From Chenopodium formosanum (Eukaryota > Streptophyta > Magnoliopsida > Caryophyllales > Amaranthaceae): a stretch of DNA of 64,000 bases. The position numbers and the translations under genes are program-made. The notes under the pieces are model-generated. The model saw nothing but the letters and a program-made list of their open reading frames with translations. It ran no database searches and had not been told where the DNA came from. The number at the start of each line of letters is the position of its first letter. Positions within the stretch are counted from its first letter, which is position 1. Shown one piece after another: positions 23,689 through 35,353 of the stretch. The DNA lies in the NCBI GenBank assembly GCA_024500155.1, contig CM044877.1, forward strand, positions 11,723,501 to 11,787,500. The letters run 5' to 3'.

Positions 23689-24289
23689 ATATATACAATA
23701 TCTCATAGTAATAAGTTTCTATTACAACAATTAAAATTGAAACTTAGAATTCATTTGTGACTAGTTTTAGTGGAATAAATTCCGAATCACTGATTGAAAT
23801 CTTTAAAGAGCTTAAATATATCTTTCTTCCGTCCTTGAAATATTGCAGTGTTAGTTGTCAGCCTTTTTCTACCGTTTCTTGGTATTCATACATGGATGTC
23901 TACATAATCTTTTCACCCTGCAACACATTAAAGCATATGCATCGATCAATACATCAACAAGTGAGTCTACATAAAATGTTAGATCAAAACTACTAACACT
24001 AGGGAGCCATCTCTCTTCCTCCCTAAGTTCACATTTTGTAGCCAAAGCCTCTAAATCCCTTCATAGCGTTAAAAACTAATAAGCTGATAAGCCAAGAAAT
24101 TTATGATGGTTGTAGAAATGTAGGAATGATCTCCATTATCTTCTTACCAAGATGAATGTCATAACCAATAAACTAAAACTAGCAAGTACTAACATACAAA
24201 GAATAGATAAGCTTTATAATTTAAGGAGTTATTTTTTTAGGGTAATTAGTGTACCTGCAGTTGCTGTTGACTAAATAAATGAAGATATC
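23689..24289. other. CACTA interior right of the LTR insertion
   Basis: AT-rich, no gene recognised. Lies between the inserted LTR element and the poly(A) polymerase remnant. Confidence 0.45.
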
Positions 24290-26328
24290 CTAATCATGGG
24301 AAAGCAACAAGCTCAATCAACTCGACAAGCTGCTGTCCCTCCTGAACAACCTCGCCTTGCTGTTGAATTCCTAAGCTCATCAACTGTTGCGCGAATATCA
24401 AACTGTTGTCCCTCCCGAACAACCTCGTCTTGCTTCCTTTGCAAACCCATAAAAAATGCACAATGAAGCCTTTGCCTGGATGGATGAAACAAGTCATGTG
24501 GACAGGGATGGCACTGTAGTTTCCCAAGAGTATCACGTTCTATCTGAAAAGCACAACAGATAAAATAAGACCTATTCAGACAAAAACCAATAACGAAATG
24601 CAAAAGAGACAACTGGAATTCATAAGATAACAAATAACAATTGTGTGCAATGTAAAACAGCTTGACAAGCACCAATAAAGCTTAAGCCCCAGCAAAGACC
24701 AATAAAGCCACCACTAGTCCATTGCAGACAAAAACAAAAATTCTTACCATCAGAGTTAACTGTCTAAATCGGGATTCTACCCAACCTCTCCAAGAACGCA
24801 AATCATCAGCATCAGCAGCAATTATGTCAAGTTGTAGATAGTTTTTATAGCTCTCAAAGAACAAATATGGCTCAAACAGAGAGCCCCAGCGTGCCTTGTT
24901 AAGCTCAATATCCTATGATAATCAAGTAAAAAAAACTTCATTAGTGTCTTCCGAGTGATCTTAAAAAAAGACAAAAAAAAGGCTTCAAACCACCTTACCT
25001 GATAAATCTTGTTGCCAAACTCAAGCTGCTCCATCATTACTCGAAGAGTACTAGGAGAAACATTATAGCTAGAATTCATGCAAGGGTATGCAGGCGTAAT
25101 GATAGGCATGTGATGAGTACGGTCCCGATGATTTTTACGAGGATCCCAAACTGGAAATCCAAGCTCTTTCTCTTCAATCTCACAAAGCATCACAGGGTTG
25201 GGCCAACGCCACTAGGTAAAGACCCTAAAAAATCGAGAAACCAGCATACTTGGTACTGCATTTGGATGCAGCTGACAAACTTGAGCAACTAGAATTGCCC
25301 AATTTACACCTCCAAGAAATCCAGTCACCTAAGCCAACAGATTAATGGAATTAGCAAAAGAGGAAGAAGAAGGGAAAAAAAAAACTAAATTGGGAATATT
25401 ATCAACAATAGCAACTTGGAACAGCATAGAAACTCACATTTGAGTAAACACCTCATTTTTTCGCCCAAAACTTAAAGACACCGAAGCGCAGTGTGGAAAT
25501 GCTGAAAATAGAAGATAGTTTATCATTTATAATCATTCAAGGATCAAAGCAACAGCAAATGAAAGTTGCTAGTGGACCAATACTATAATCATATTGTAGT
25601 AAAAATATAAAATCTAAAATACAACAAAAATCATTAATAACTAAAAAAATGAAGGAATATAAAGCATTGCAAGGCTAAAGAAACCAAGTTTTCATGTGTA
25701 CCTTGATGTTAGGAACTAACTTAAGAATTTGATCTGCAACCCTGCATCCATTTAAGCTTCGAACAGTAGCTTTGTCAACATTGTATAGAACCGAAACATC
25801 AGAAATATCCAAGTCCTGCAACAATGCTCATTTTAATTATCATGCTAGAGTCACACTATTATAATAATAACTTACAGGAAAAGAAAACAATCACAATACT
25901 ACCAATGTACAATTCTCCAACAATATATATAATATATCCTCTAAGTACACAATAGGAGATCATATGTTACTAGAAGAAAGAAGATCCAGCTAGTATTGGA
26001 ATAAGATACTGTAACTAACTACCCCAAAAGAGACACTTCTACTGCCCTTTGCCAAAAAAAATGCAGTCCCACAAGATATTATGCAATTACATGCTACAAA
26101 CTTCAATAGTGCTGACTACAACAAATAAGGGGGGTGGCATCAAAACAAGAACTGCCAATTATAGTGTGAAAAAAATCAAAGTACTAGTTACTTCAGGAAC
26201 AACCAAGACGGAAACACTAGCATAAAGAAGATTAATAGAGATCCCATCAAACTTAAATTTCATCACTGGAACATGCACATCAGGAATTGGTTGAAGCTCG
26301 GTCCCTTCCACCACAAAACATCCTAGTA
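24290..26328 (-). pseudogene. Captured fragment of nuclear poly(A) polymerase (PAPS-type)
   Basis: Six exon-like blocks with plant splice sites match canonical plant poly(A) polymerase in order: about 26328-26192 (VPVMKFKFDGISINLLYAS), 25815-25702 (VRSLNGCRVADQIL), 25501-25438 (decayed), 25328-24999 (THHMPIITPAYPCMNSSYNV), 24912-24748 (ESRFRQLTLM) and 24543 to about 24290 (CAFFMGLQRK). The enzyme adds poly(A) tails to mRNA; these blocks cover part of the nucleotidyltransferase and central domains. Damage: a frameshift and TGA in the third block, TAG at 25212-25214 in the fourth, and a short tandem duplication that destroys the last. The N-terminal catalytic start and the C-terminus are absent. 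It lies wholly inside a CACTA element, which indicates transduplication. Confidence 0.9.
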
Positions 26329-27807
26329 GAAAAGGGGCAAAAGACAATGGAACCCAACTTCCCAAACATCCTAGTAGTTCTGCCCATACTTTCAACTACT
26401 CAGAATGAAAGAAATAATTTTTTTTTGCTTTCCATATATAGGAGCAGTTTCACTGTCAATAAATTAGGCACCTGGACGAAGTGCAATGCTTATAAAACAT
26501 ATACAAATCATTTATAATAGCACTAGAAGTAGCATACACTGGACTAGAAAAGTAGAATTTCATACACCTACTAGAGATTATTCTACCAAAATTCAAATTA
26601 GCAGTTTAGACAAAGAGATAGATGTATTAATAGATCAAAGTGATTGATTCAATACAAGATAATTCCCACTCTATGAGAGATAGAGATGAGCTTTCCCAAT
26701 ACTCTTAGCTGTTATAAGATCAAAGTTCAACTTTCCAAGACAATAATGTTTGCAATATAACAAAGTATATTGTCAGTCTTGAATGGCTGGCAGATCTATA
26801 CCATCCCACCAACAAATCTATAGTCACCTATTATTTCACCAACAAAAGTTTCCAAAATTCTAATGCTACATTGTGAGTAACCAAGTGAAAACTATCTTAT
26901 TACACCTGGAATTTTTTGTTCAGCATAACTTCATATTAATTTTAATCAATACAGACAAATGTGATGTGCACCTGAAACCTCATGAAAAATCCCTGTAAAA
27001 TTAACAATTAACAGGAAAACTACACCGTCTTATTTTTATCATTAATCAAAATCAGCATAATGCATTCAGCCACGATTAAGCAGAACATATTCAAAATAGG
27101 AAAACCCCAAAACATTTGTTAAATTAGTTGCCTGGGTTATAGAAAAGCAGATGAAAATTAGGCAAAATTAAAAGGGGAAATTAAGCTACACTTAACAATA
27201 TGAAAAATCCTTTACCTTAGGCTGAGAAAATTTAGAAAATCCAAACAAACAAGCCATATAAATCGCCATAAAACAAACAAACGACCCATTTTTTTTAAAA
27301 AAAAAAAGGAAAATTTGAGGAACAACAAATTTGGAAATTGAAAGCACGAATTATGAACTGAAAAACGTTTAGTATCTAATTAAGTGTAGAAAGTTACCTG
27401 ATGCACCGTCAATGAATTCTTCTAAGTATCGATATGGCGATACTTGTTCTCTTTCAATTCAAAACCGTAAAAGGCTAAAGATTTTTCGATTTCAACCAGA
27501 GATTAAAGAAAATTCATTAGAACTTCGAACATTATACTATACCCTAGATTAATTCGAACCAGAGATTAAGGAAAAGCAAGAAAGTTTACCTATATTAATC
27601 GATGAAATTGACAAGTTGATGAAGAAAATTCCCACAATTTCCAGAACGAATTTAAACTAAGTGATGAATTAATCGGAGATTATTTTAGATTTTGGAATGA
27701 ATTTGAGTGGAGAACAGATAGATAGATGAGGCGTAGCAATTTAGCAATTCTGATGATATCTGACCTAGGCGGTTTAACTATAGGGACACGTGCGGGTCAT
27801 GTGACTT
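26329..27807. other. CACTA right-side interior
   Basis: AT-rich, with sequence resembling a gene leader on the minus strand near 27600-27720. It may be the promoter side of the captured gene. No coding motif recognised. Confidence 0.4.
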
Positions 27808-27946
27808 TGTCGACGCTTTTTAGTGTCTATAGTTTACTTCGACTTGGAAAAGCGTCGACAATAAGCAGAATATAGATCCGTACGTTGACGCTAGTACCAC
27901 AACGTCGAGGTAAAAGCGTCCATAAAATACTGAAATTGTAGTAGTG
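27808..27946. repeat. Right subterminal repeats and terminus of second CACTA
   Basis: TCGACGCTTTT, AAAGCGTCGAC, AACGTCGAGG and AAAGCGTCC occur within 130 bp of the TTGTAGTAGTG end. Confidence 0.75.
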
Positions 27947-27949
27947 TAA

Positions 27950-28005
27950 ATTGCCTTAAATTGTATGTTAGTAAAAGTGTAACACTAATTAAAACACTGA
28001 GAGAG
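27950..28005. mobile_element. Right part of the split Stowaway-like MITE
   Basis: Partner of 14410-14655; ends ACTGAGAGAG followed by TA. Confidence 0.6.
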
Positions 28006-28191
28006 TATATCAATTATATATGGACGTAATTCAAGTAAATGATTTTTTATTTTTTAAAAATGTTTTCCTGATTGATTCGTATTTTAGGTGCTGATTAATT
28101 GATTTTTTTTAATTACCTCTATTGTATAAATAAAGGAAGATGAGTATTTTGGTCTTCACGAGTAAACACGAAAATCCCTTATTATGAAATA

Positions 28192-28504
28192 CTTCATCCG
28201 TTATACTTGTTTCACTTTTCATTTCCGACCGTTTTAAATACTTGTTCCATTTTCTTATTTAAAAAGTTTTTACAATATTTAATTAATTTCTTTAACCTAG
28301 TGGACTCAACATAAATCATTTTTTTATTAATTTCATACTATCTCCCCTCTATTCTCTCTCCTCCAATTCTCTCCACTACTTTTGCTTTTTACAATCTTTT
28401 ATTCTTCCACCCACCCCACTACCTCAATATTTTATTACTTTCTTCAATTTCTCCTAAAACTCCGCGCATGGAGAAATGGAACAAGTATTTAAAAACGGAT
28501 GGAG
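28192..28504. mobile_element. Stowaway-type MITE, TSD TA
   Basis: The left end CTTCATCCGTTATACTTGTT and the right end CAAGTATTTAAAAACGGATGGAG are inverted repeats, flanked by TA on both sides. The CTYCRTCCGT start is that of Stowaway elements. Length 313 bp; no coding capacity. Confidence 0.8.
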
Positions 28505-28822
28505 TAATGATGTAAAAATCATCAACAAAGATGACCAAATAGCAACATTCATAATGAATTTTATAATTTTAATACCACAAAAGATCGAAAATATTTTTAG
28601 CACCAAAAAAAGTTAAAATAGATTTATTTTACTAAAAAAAAATGATTTCACCACCCTTTAACGGATTCTATTAAAAAATTTGTTAATGGGGCTCATAATG
28701 TCCATGTGCTATCAATCTATTGATGATTCCTAAATGAAGATTATGTTGATGTTTTGAAAATAAAAGGAAAAAAAACCTGAAAAAACGAGATTTATTATGA
28801 TTAGCACTCTCAAATTTCAAAC

Positions 28823-30243
28823 TGACAGGCTAAAGTCGTATCACCTAATCAAAAGTAATTCTTAAATCCTCTAACTAATGTAGATAGGGAAGTAGGGTCG
28901 AATCCACAGAGAAACGAGTCTTTCTATTCCTAATTAATATACTCTAGATTGTAATGTAACCAAAATATTATTATCGAAGGAAACTAAACTACGAAGATTA
29001 AGAATAAGGAGAAAACAATGAATAAAAGGCCTAGGGCATAGGTACATTCACCAATAAATAATATTCCAGGGTAAAACATAATAATCAATCATCAATGCAT
29101 ACATTAATCAGATCATAAAGGGCTTTCACTACGTATTACAATCACACAATTAATCTACCGGTATTAAATTTCATCTCTCGAATCTCGACTTAACCATTTA
29201 TAAATTAACCTGCCTATTGAAACTAGACCTAAACATTAATTCTCATCTGTCGAATGTCGAATCAATATTGACAAACTAATGCATAAAATATCTGCGCAAA
29301 ACTAGTCACAGAGCACTAAATCAATCAATAGGAAATTAATCTAGCATTGACAATTAACAACAATAAATTATCCCTTCATATTATTTATGGATCCCCACAA
29401 ACCCTAGAGATAGAGCTACTCACACATAATTAAAACTAAACTAATCAAAACAATAAAACAAGACATGATAAAAGGAATAAAATAAATAACTAAGATTATG
29501 AGAAGAGAAATTGTTACCAAAGAAATCTGGAATTAAGAATAAAGTCAAGAATAAAGTATTAGAGAGAGAAACTAATCTAAAAGCTAAGTAGAGAGAGAAA
29601 ATCTAAAAGAGAAGGTAATTAAAATTACGTTCAAAAATCGTACTTAAACCTCCCTAAAACGAATCCTAATTGAAAAACTAATCAGGTCCTCTAAAAACAC
29701 AGGCCCAATCGAGCAAAGGGCCGCCCGATCGGGCCCGCCTTTTTCTCTACGTACTCTTCTAAACAGTCGTGCCCGATCGAGCTAGCAGCTCACCCGATCG
29801 GGCGGGCCTTTAGCCACGCACCAGCACAACTCTCGCGTGCCACGCTCGATCGAGTTAAGCTTGCCCAATCGGGACCTTGCTTTACCTCGAGGCTTGGAAC
29901 TTCGATTGGGCTTATTTCTTCGGCCCAATCCGGATATCCACTTAGGGTCTTGATCATTCGGTCCAAATACCTCGGTATCCCAATTACCGAGCCCTTAATC
30001 ACCGGCTTGATGACTCAAACCGGCCTTGGGCTTCAAAGATGGTCGTGCTCCTCCAATCTCTGTAGTTGATCCATGAAAACCCGGGAAAATGCTCCAAAAG
30101 TGCAATTTCCTAAAAAACTCAACCAAAACTACGAAAACACTATAAAACACCAATTAGTAATAAAAGTGGCTCTAAAGAGCCAAAAACACTACTAATTATG
30201 ACCAAGGGACGGGGGTAAAACACTATATAAAATAGACATATCA
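28823..30243 (-). repeat. Athila 3' LTR (1421 bp)
   Basis: Matches 49270-50694. A GCCCGATCGGGC dyad cluster lies at about 29700-29880. Confidence 0.92.
29700..29880. repeat. GCCCGATCGGGC dyad array in Athila 3' LTR
   Basis: Several exact or one-off copies of the 12-bp palindrome GCCCGATCGGGC. Others decay through C-to-T changes (for example GCCCAATCG), consistent with CpG methylation. Confidence 0.85.
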
Positions 30244-31279
30244 AACTCCCTGTAGGCGTCGCTCGAAATGCGCCTACGTTAAAAAACATGTTGTGAATAT
30301 GCTTGGCACTCATAGGAAGTGGGAATTGACATAATACGATTAGGGACAAGGAAAGTAGGGAGCCGCCAACAAGTTTTTAAGGAACTTGTAAACCGTTCAC
30401 GGATCATAAAAAGGCAACCACGATAAGGGACAACGATAGGCAACAACGATTGACCCGTGAAGGTTACACCCCATTCATAATCCATGAGATTATTAACTCC
30501 ATATGGTTCGGAACCACGAAAGGAGGATCGGGGATGATGGTACGAAGTGAGTCATGGAGTCACATTCGCCCGTATTGGCCTCTACTCGATTCTTATAGTG
30601 AAAAACATTCCTGTGATCTCAAAGGCATACAAACAATAATTCAATTCGCTCCAAACTATTATTTAACTAAATTGGTTGAATATTAATGCACACATTATTC
30701 TAAAATATTGGTGATCACTTCAATTAATAACAAGATTAAAAAGGATCCTAAACCGGTTGTCCAAATTATCTTATTAGACGTGATTTTCAATTACATAATC
30801 CCTTTAAACATGCAATATGGTGATCATAAATATAATAAAATAAACATTAATATTGGAAGCAATTCAACAATAATAGCGTTAGTCAAATCAAATACGAAAT
30901 TAACCTAATCATGATACTAGCAATATAAAAATAAAATAAGTAATTAAATTAATTAATTACTCACATTTTGCGCATTCCTTTAAATTGCTACATCATGAAT
31001 AAATTGTTAGTAACTTCAATAAAAATAATAAAGTAAATGAAAATTAAATTAAATAAAAAGTAGAATTGATTTGATCCAAACCCTTAGTTATTTGTACCTT
31101 TCACGCCTTGGTTTAAGGACGGAACCTCGGGTTAAGTATAGACTCCTTGGAGTGCTTAGGGGAATTATTATGGAAGAATAAGGAGGCTAGAAATTAGGTT
31201 AAAGAGAGAGAAGAGAATGATTTTTGGTGCAAGGTGAGAGAGAATGATTATTGCTGCCCCGAACTGCAGAAAGGGGGGG

Positions 31280-31288
31280 TATTTATAG
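31280..31288 (-). promoter_or_regulatory. TATA box in 3' LTR
   Basis: TATTTATAG on the plus strand reads CTATAAATA on the minus strand. The dyad array lies directly upstream. The equivalent in the other LTR is near 39302-39310. Confidence 0.6.
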
Positions 31289-31319
31289 GGAAAATGTGCA
31301 GAGGGAACACACGGAACCC

Positions 31320-31790
31320 TAAAAAAGGCTACCGCGACACGGTCAGACTGTACCGTGACACGGTTAGACTCTACCGTGTCACGGGGAAAAATAGAGTGAC
31401 GCGGGAAATATTTGACCTACGGGAGTAAAAACGCGTGAAGGGATTACGCGGAAAAAACACGGAGTTGTCCCGTGTCACAGCACTGGCACCGTGACACGGG
31501 AATTTCTACCGTGACATGGCACTAATTCCCGTGTGGCGGCACAGTTCCCCGTGACGCGGGAAAGTTTTAAGCACCGTGACACGGCAGCAACCCACCGTGA
31601 CACGGCAGAAAACGCCGTGACGTGGCAAAGTCCACCGTGTCATGGCATAAGGCGCCGGGTCACGGTACTTATGCCAAGTCACGGGGCACTAAAAACATGA
31701 AAATACCCTCCAAATTACCGTGTCACGGGAATTTTTCCCGTGCCACGTCAGATCTTACCGCGTCGCGGCATTTTAGCTGCTGCGCGGTAA
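31320..31790. repeat. CCGTGWCACGG dyad array in U3
   Basis: More than a dozen exact or near copies of the 11-bp palindrome CCGTGACACGG / CCGTGTCACGG. They lie in U3, ~40 to ~500 bp upstream of the TATA box in the direction of transcription. The copy in the other LTR is at 39365-39835. Confidence 0.9.
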
Positions 31791-32318
31791 TTCCAGCTTT
31801 TTTTACCCGTTTTTAAAATCATCATAACTTTTGATCTGTAACTCGGAATGAAGCATATAATATATCATTGGAAAGATTATCAAGTCTAATTTTCAACCCA
31901 ATTAGAATAAGGTCAAAATAATTTGTATATTTTAAGATATGGCTGTTTTAGTAGAAGGGTGTTGGTTTTGGGCCGAGTTTAATGTTTTGCTCATATCTTT
32001 TCCGTTATAGCTCGGAATTGGGATTATGATATATGTTTGGAAAGCTTATTTCAAGGCCTATCCAAAAAAATAATAATTGGATCAAAATTTTATATCTATA
32101 AAATCAGTTTCTCTCAGTTTTGCGATGTGGACACGAAAAGTGGAAAATAGGTTATGGTTTAGGGAAATGAACTAGAAATTGGATTGGTTCATGAAATATA
32201 TTGGATAGAACATGGATTTAAGCACTCCAAAGATTAAATACTCAACTTGACCAATAATGGCGGTGAAAGGTGTTCATCAACGGGTTTGGTTTTGGGGAGA
32301 CATTTTTAGGTGTCTACA

Positions 32319-32333
32319 GAAGCCCCCACTTTG
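32319..32333 (-). promoter_or_regulatory. Polypurine tract of nested element
   Basis: Reads AAAGTGGGGGCTTC on the minus strand directly before the 3' LTR. Confidence 0.85.
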
Positions 32334-32509
32334 ACTGAGTTTGTAGAAATGTTAGTTTCGAAAACGATAGTCAAAGTAGTCGATAGGGACGGAGAATGAT
32401 TTAAGACGTTCTGCGATCCTAAATCATTCTGTATACGCCGATACCTGCAAAAAATGTTAATTCCACAGATCAAAGATTAAAGGGATAGAACGCTTATCTG
32501 ACACCACTG

Positions 32510-32960
32510 TATCGGTGGCAAATGAGCTTGGTAGCTTCCTATGCTTGAAGGAATCCACCGAATGATGTTTGTTGAAATGCTTTCCATGCTTGAGGAAAGC
32601 CGACAGATGAGTTTGGTAGCTTTCTAAGCCTGAAGAAACCTACCGGATGACACTTTCCATGCTTGAGGAAAGTCGACGTATGAATTTGGTGTCATTCTAT
32701 GCTTGAAGAATTCCACCGATAATGCCTTTCATGCTTGAGGAAATCTGACTACTTGGCAGTTTTCTATACTTGAAGAAAAATCCACCGATAACGCTTTCCA
32801 TGCTTGAGGAAAGCCGACTTGGCGGTTTTCTATACTTGAAGAAAAATCCACCGATAACGCTTTCCATGCTTGAGGAAAGCCGACTTGGCAGTTTTCTATG
32901 CTTGAAGAAATCCACCGGATAATACTTTCCATGCTTGAGGAAAGTCGACAAATGATGAGA
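32510..32960 (-). repeat. Tandem array of a ~66-nt unit
   Basis: Copies contain CCATGCTTGAGGAAAGCCGA and CTATACTTGAAGAAAAATCC; the two central copies are almost identical and the outer ones have diverged. Confidence 0.88.
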
Positions 32961-32997
32961 TTGCAAGTCTCTGTGTATCGAGAACCTTGCATCATGA

Positions 32998-33135
32998 AAT
33001 GATGGTGGTCCGCTTGTCCCCGGACGTGGGCTGTAGATGGTCCGCTTGTCCCCGGACGTGGGCTGTAGATGGTCCGCTTGTCCCCGGACGTGGGCTGTAA
33101 ATGGTCCGTTTGTCCCCGGACGTGGGCTGTAGATA
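32998..33135 (-). repeat. Tandem array of a 32-nt unit, four copies
   Basis: The unit contains GTCCGCTTGTCCCCGGACGT followed by GGGCTGTAGAT. Within it GTCCG and CGGAC can pair as a small hairpin. Confidence 0.93.
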
Positions 33136-33239
33136 AGACCTGCAAAAATAAATTTGCCAATGGACTCGTATACATTGTGATTGACTTGACCACTAACTTG
33201 ACCAAGTTTGACTTTATGTGACATGACATGTGTATGACT

Positions 33240-33242
<3 letters not shown>

Positions 33243-33271
<29 letters not shown>

Positions 33272-33272
33272 C
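33243..33272. repeat. (GT)n microsatellite
   Basis: Uninterrupted GT dinucleotides within the noncoding interior. Confidence 0.9.
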
Positions 33273-33582
33273 AGACACAAGCAAACGAAGATGCAAAAGC
33301 AAAAATTTTCCGTCAATTTTTGTCATGAGTGGAGGGTACCGACTTTCTCCCGAAAAGAAATATGTGAAAACTGAACTTTTATTTTCGAACTTCCTTCGAT
33401 GAAAACTTGGAAAAAGTTTTTGAACTTCCCCAAAAAAAAATAATGAAAAAGGAAAGAAGTTTTGAACTTCCTCCTTGAGCAAGACGAAATAAATCGTATG
33501 GATTGAATTGCTTGTCTTGAAAATAATGTATGCATGATGCATGTTCTTAGGCCAGGAGGCTAAGGACAATTACATCATGTGA

Positions 33583-33986
33583 CACGATAGATGAATGAAC
33601 TTAAGTCATGGAGCTAAGCATCATATATGGTGTAAAGAAGTGATTTTGAACGTCACTTAGGTGTGGAAGCTAAGCACGTATAACACGATAGATGAATGAA
33701 CTTAAGTCATGGAGCTAAGCATCATATATGGTGTAAAGAAGCGATTTTGAACGTCACTTAGGTCTGGAAGCTAAGCACGTATAACACGATAGATGAATGA
33801 ACTTAAGTCATGGAGCTAAGCATCATATATGGTGTAAAGAAGCGATTTTGAACAGCACTTAGGTCTGGAAGCTAAGCACGTATAACACGATAGATGAATG
33901 AACTTAAGTCATGGAGCTAAGCATCATATATGGTGTAAAGAAGCGATTTTGAACAACACTTAGGTCTGGAAGCTAAGCACGTATAG
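33583..33986 (-). repeat. Tandem array of a 101-nt unit, four copies
   Basis: Unit starts CACGATAGATGAATGAACTT at 33583, 33684, 33785 and 33886, an exact 101-bp period. Copies differ by a few bases. Degenerate half copies containing TTAGGTCAGGAAGCTAAGC continue to about 34130. Confidence 0.95.
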
Positions 33987-34329
33987 TGATTATTGTATAA
34001 TGAACGTTGCTTAGGTCAAGGAGCTAAGCACGATATGCTTTGTATGATTAAAAATCATTGATATATAAATGTTTCTTAGCACATTATGCGAAACAATGAA
34101 CATTGCTTAGGTCAGGAAGCTAAGCAAGTATGCAATGTTTCTTCTACTGAATGTTGTCTTCAAATATGATGAAACATGCACAGTGTTGAAACAAGATTTC
34201 ATGATAAAGGGCTCTTAAAGGGAAGGATGATTGATATGGATATGGATGTGTGAGTGAAGTGTGTGAATGTGATACTAAGGCTGGCTGCAAGGGTTATGGT
34301 GATGGAAATAGATGTGAGAAGAGTAAAAA

Positions 34330-34866
34330 ATGATGACTCCTCAAGCTGGGTAAGCTAATGTGATTTGGGTTCAAGCCCCCAAGTCTAGCTCTAAATGGGT
34401 AGGGATAAGCATTGGATATTCTTTGACTCGATCATGCATGGATATGAATATGAATGTGGCCGCACCTCGATGTGAGGTTGCCTACGTATCCGTTAGGAAT
34501 CAGGCCGAACGTAGCTCTAATCGAACTTTGCACAAGTGTATGTACACCTCAAAGAGGTCTTTCAAGGGTTGTAATATGGTTAAGTTGATGGTTTAAGGGA
34601 GAAAGGGGTAAAAGGCTCAAGACCCGAGAGAAGCCCCCAAGATGTGTAATTGTGAATTTGAAAATTTTGAATTTTGCAAGTTTATTTTCAACACATTTTT
34701 TTTTTGCTTTGAACTTTTTTTTTTTTTTTTTTTTTTTTTTTGAATCAATGTAGGCAATCTCAGATCATGCGGTCCATCACTCACTTAGCATTCATGTTTC
34801 CCAGGCACGGTACCGAGCACTCAATGAGAGACGCAATTTGAGATGTGTTCATATCAAAGACATTGG
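34330..34866 (-). other. Conserved noncoding block with hairpins, shared with 20290-20830
   Basis: Minus-strand counterpart of the block in the 15147 element, same segments in the same order, interrupted by a long A tract (T run at 34709-34741). The core lies at 34459-34562. Confidence 0.75.
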
Positions 34867-34869
34867 AAC

Positions 34870-35353
34870 ACTTGCCTTTAGACATTGTTTTATTTCTGAT
34901 TTGCTACTTTTTTTTTTTTACTTGCTTTTTTGAATGTTATACAATTACACATCTTCAAATCCCAGGGTTGAGTGAATGTGGGTTGAAGAAATGAAGGCCA
35001 TACGTCAGACGAGGCTCAAAGTGGTTGATGAAGAACTGGATAAGTGATTGAGTGGTTAATGGGGAATGACAGGGTTGCAAAGGTGCCTCAAATCATTGGT
35101 GTACCTTGTGTTTAGTTCGGCAATTTTTTTTTATTTTTTTTTTATTGAGAATGAATGAATGAAAAATTCTATGATCGAGATGTAAAGGAAAATTGCTCAT
35201 TTTATTAATGGAAAAGGTGAACGAAACACATGAAACATAAAAAAAAAATTCGAAGTGGAAAACCTATGCTAGACATGAATGGGGGAATGGAGAAGAATGA
35301 TAAAGAAAGAAATTATGAAATCTTGCACAAAGGATCTGCGTGCCTTGTATTTA
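34870..35353 (-). other. 3' interior between gag and conserved block
   Basis: Noncoding, with a T-rich run near 35128. Short spurious ORFs only. Confidence 0.5.

Larger units (their letters stand above)
14658..27946. mobile_element. Second CACTA element with captured poly(A) polymerase fragment, split by an LTR element
   Basis: The right end (27946) reads TTGTAGTAGTG, and subterminal GCGTCGA / TCGACGC repeats lie at 27808-27925. The left end near 14658 reads TTACTACAAAAGGCG and is followed by many GCGTCGC / GACGCTTTT copies (14690-14990). The left terminus has lost the first CAC bases, so its exact border and target duplication (TAA on the right) are uncertain. Inside are a gag-only LTR element (15147-23683) and a minus-strand poly(A) polymerase pseudogene (24290-26328). 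Without the LTR insertion the element is about 4.7 kb, close to the 4.1 kb of the CACTA at 7384. No transposase was seen. Confidence 0.8.
30251..32318 (-). repeat. 3' LTR of nested gag-only element (2068 bp)
   Basis: TG...CA on the minus strand. It differs from 38271-40357 by few substitutions; the other copy has an extra ~18 nt short duplication near 39350. Confidence 0.93.

Noticed and set aside
30279..30908. Identical ORF sets at 30279-30908 and 38299-38928
   Set aside because: Same sequence in the two LTRs of one element; no coding evidence.
32697..33569. 290-aa minus-strand ORF with repeats
   Set aside because: Runs through three tandem arrays and a (GT)n tract; no domain and not conserved in the relative.
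33583..33986. CRISPR-like regular spacing
   Set aside because: Continuous 101-bp tandem units with no short repeat plus unique spacers, in a plant retrotransposon.
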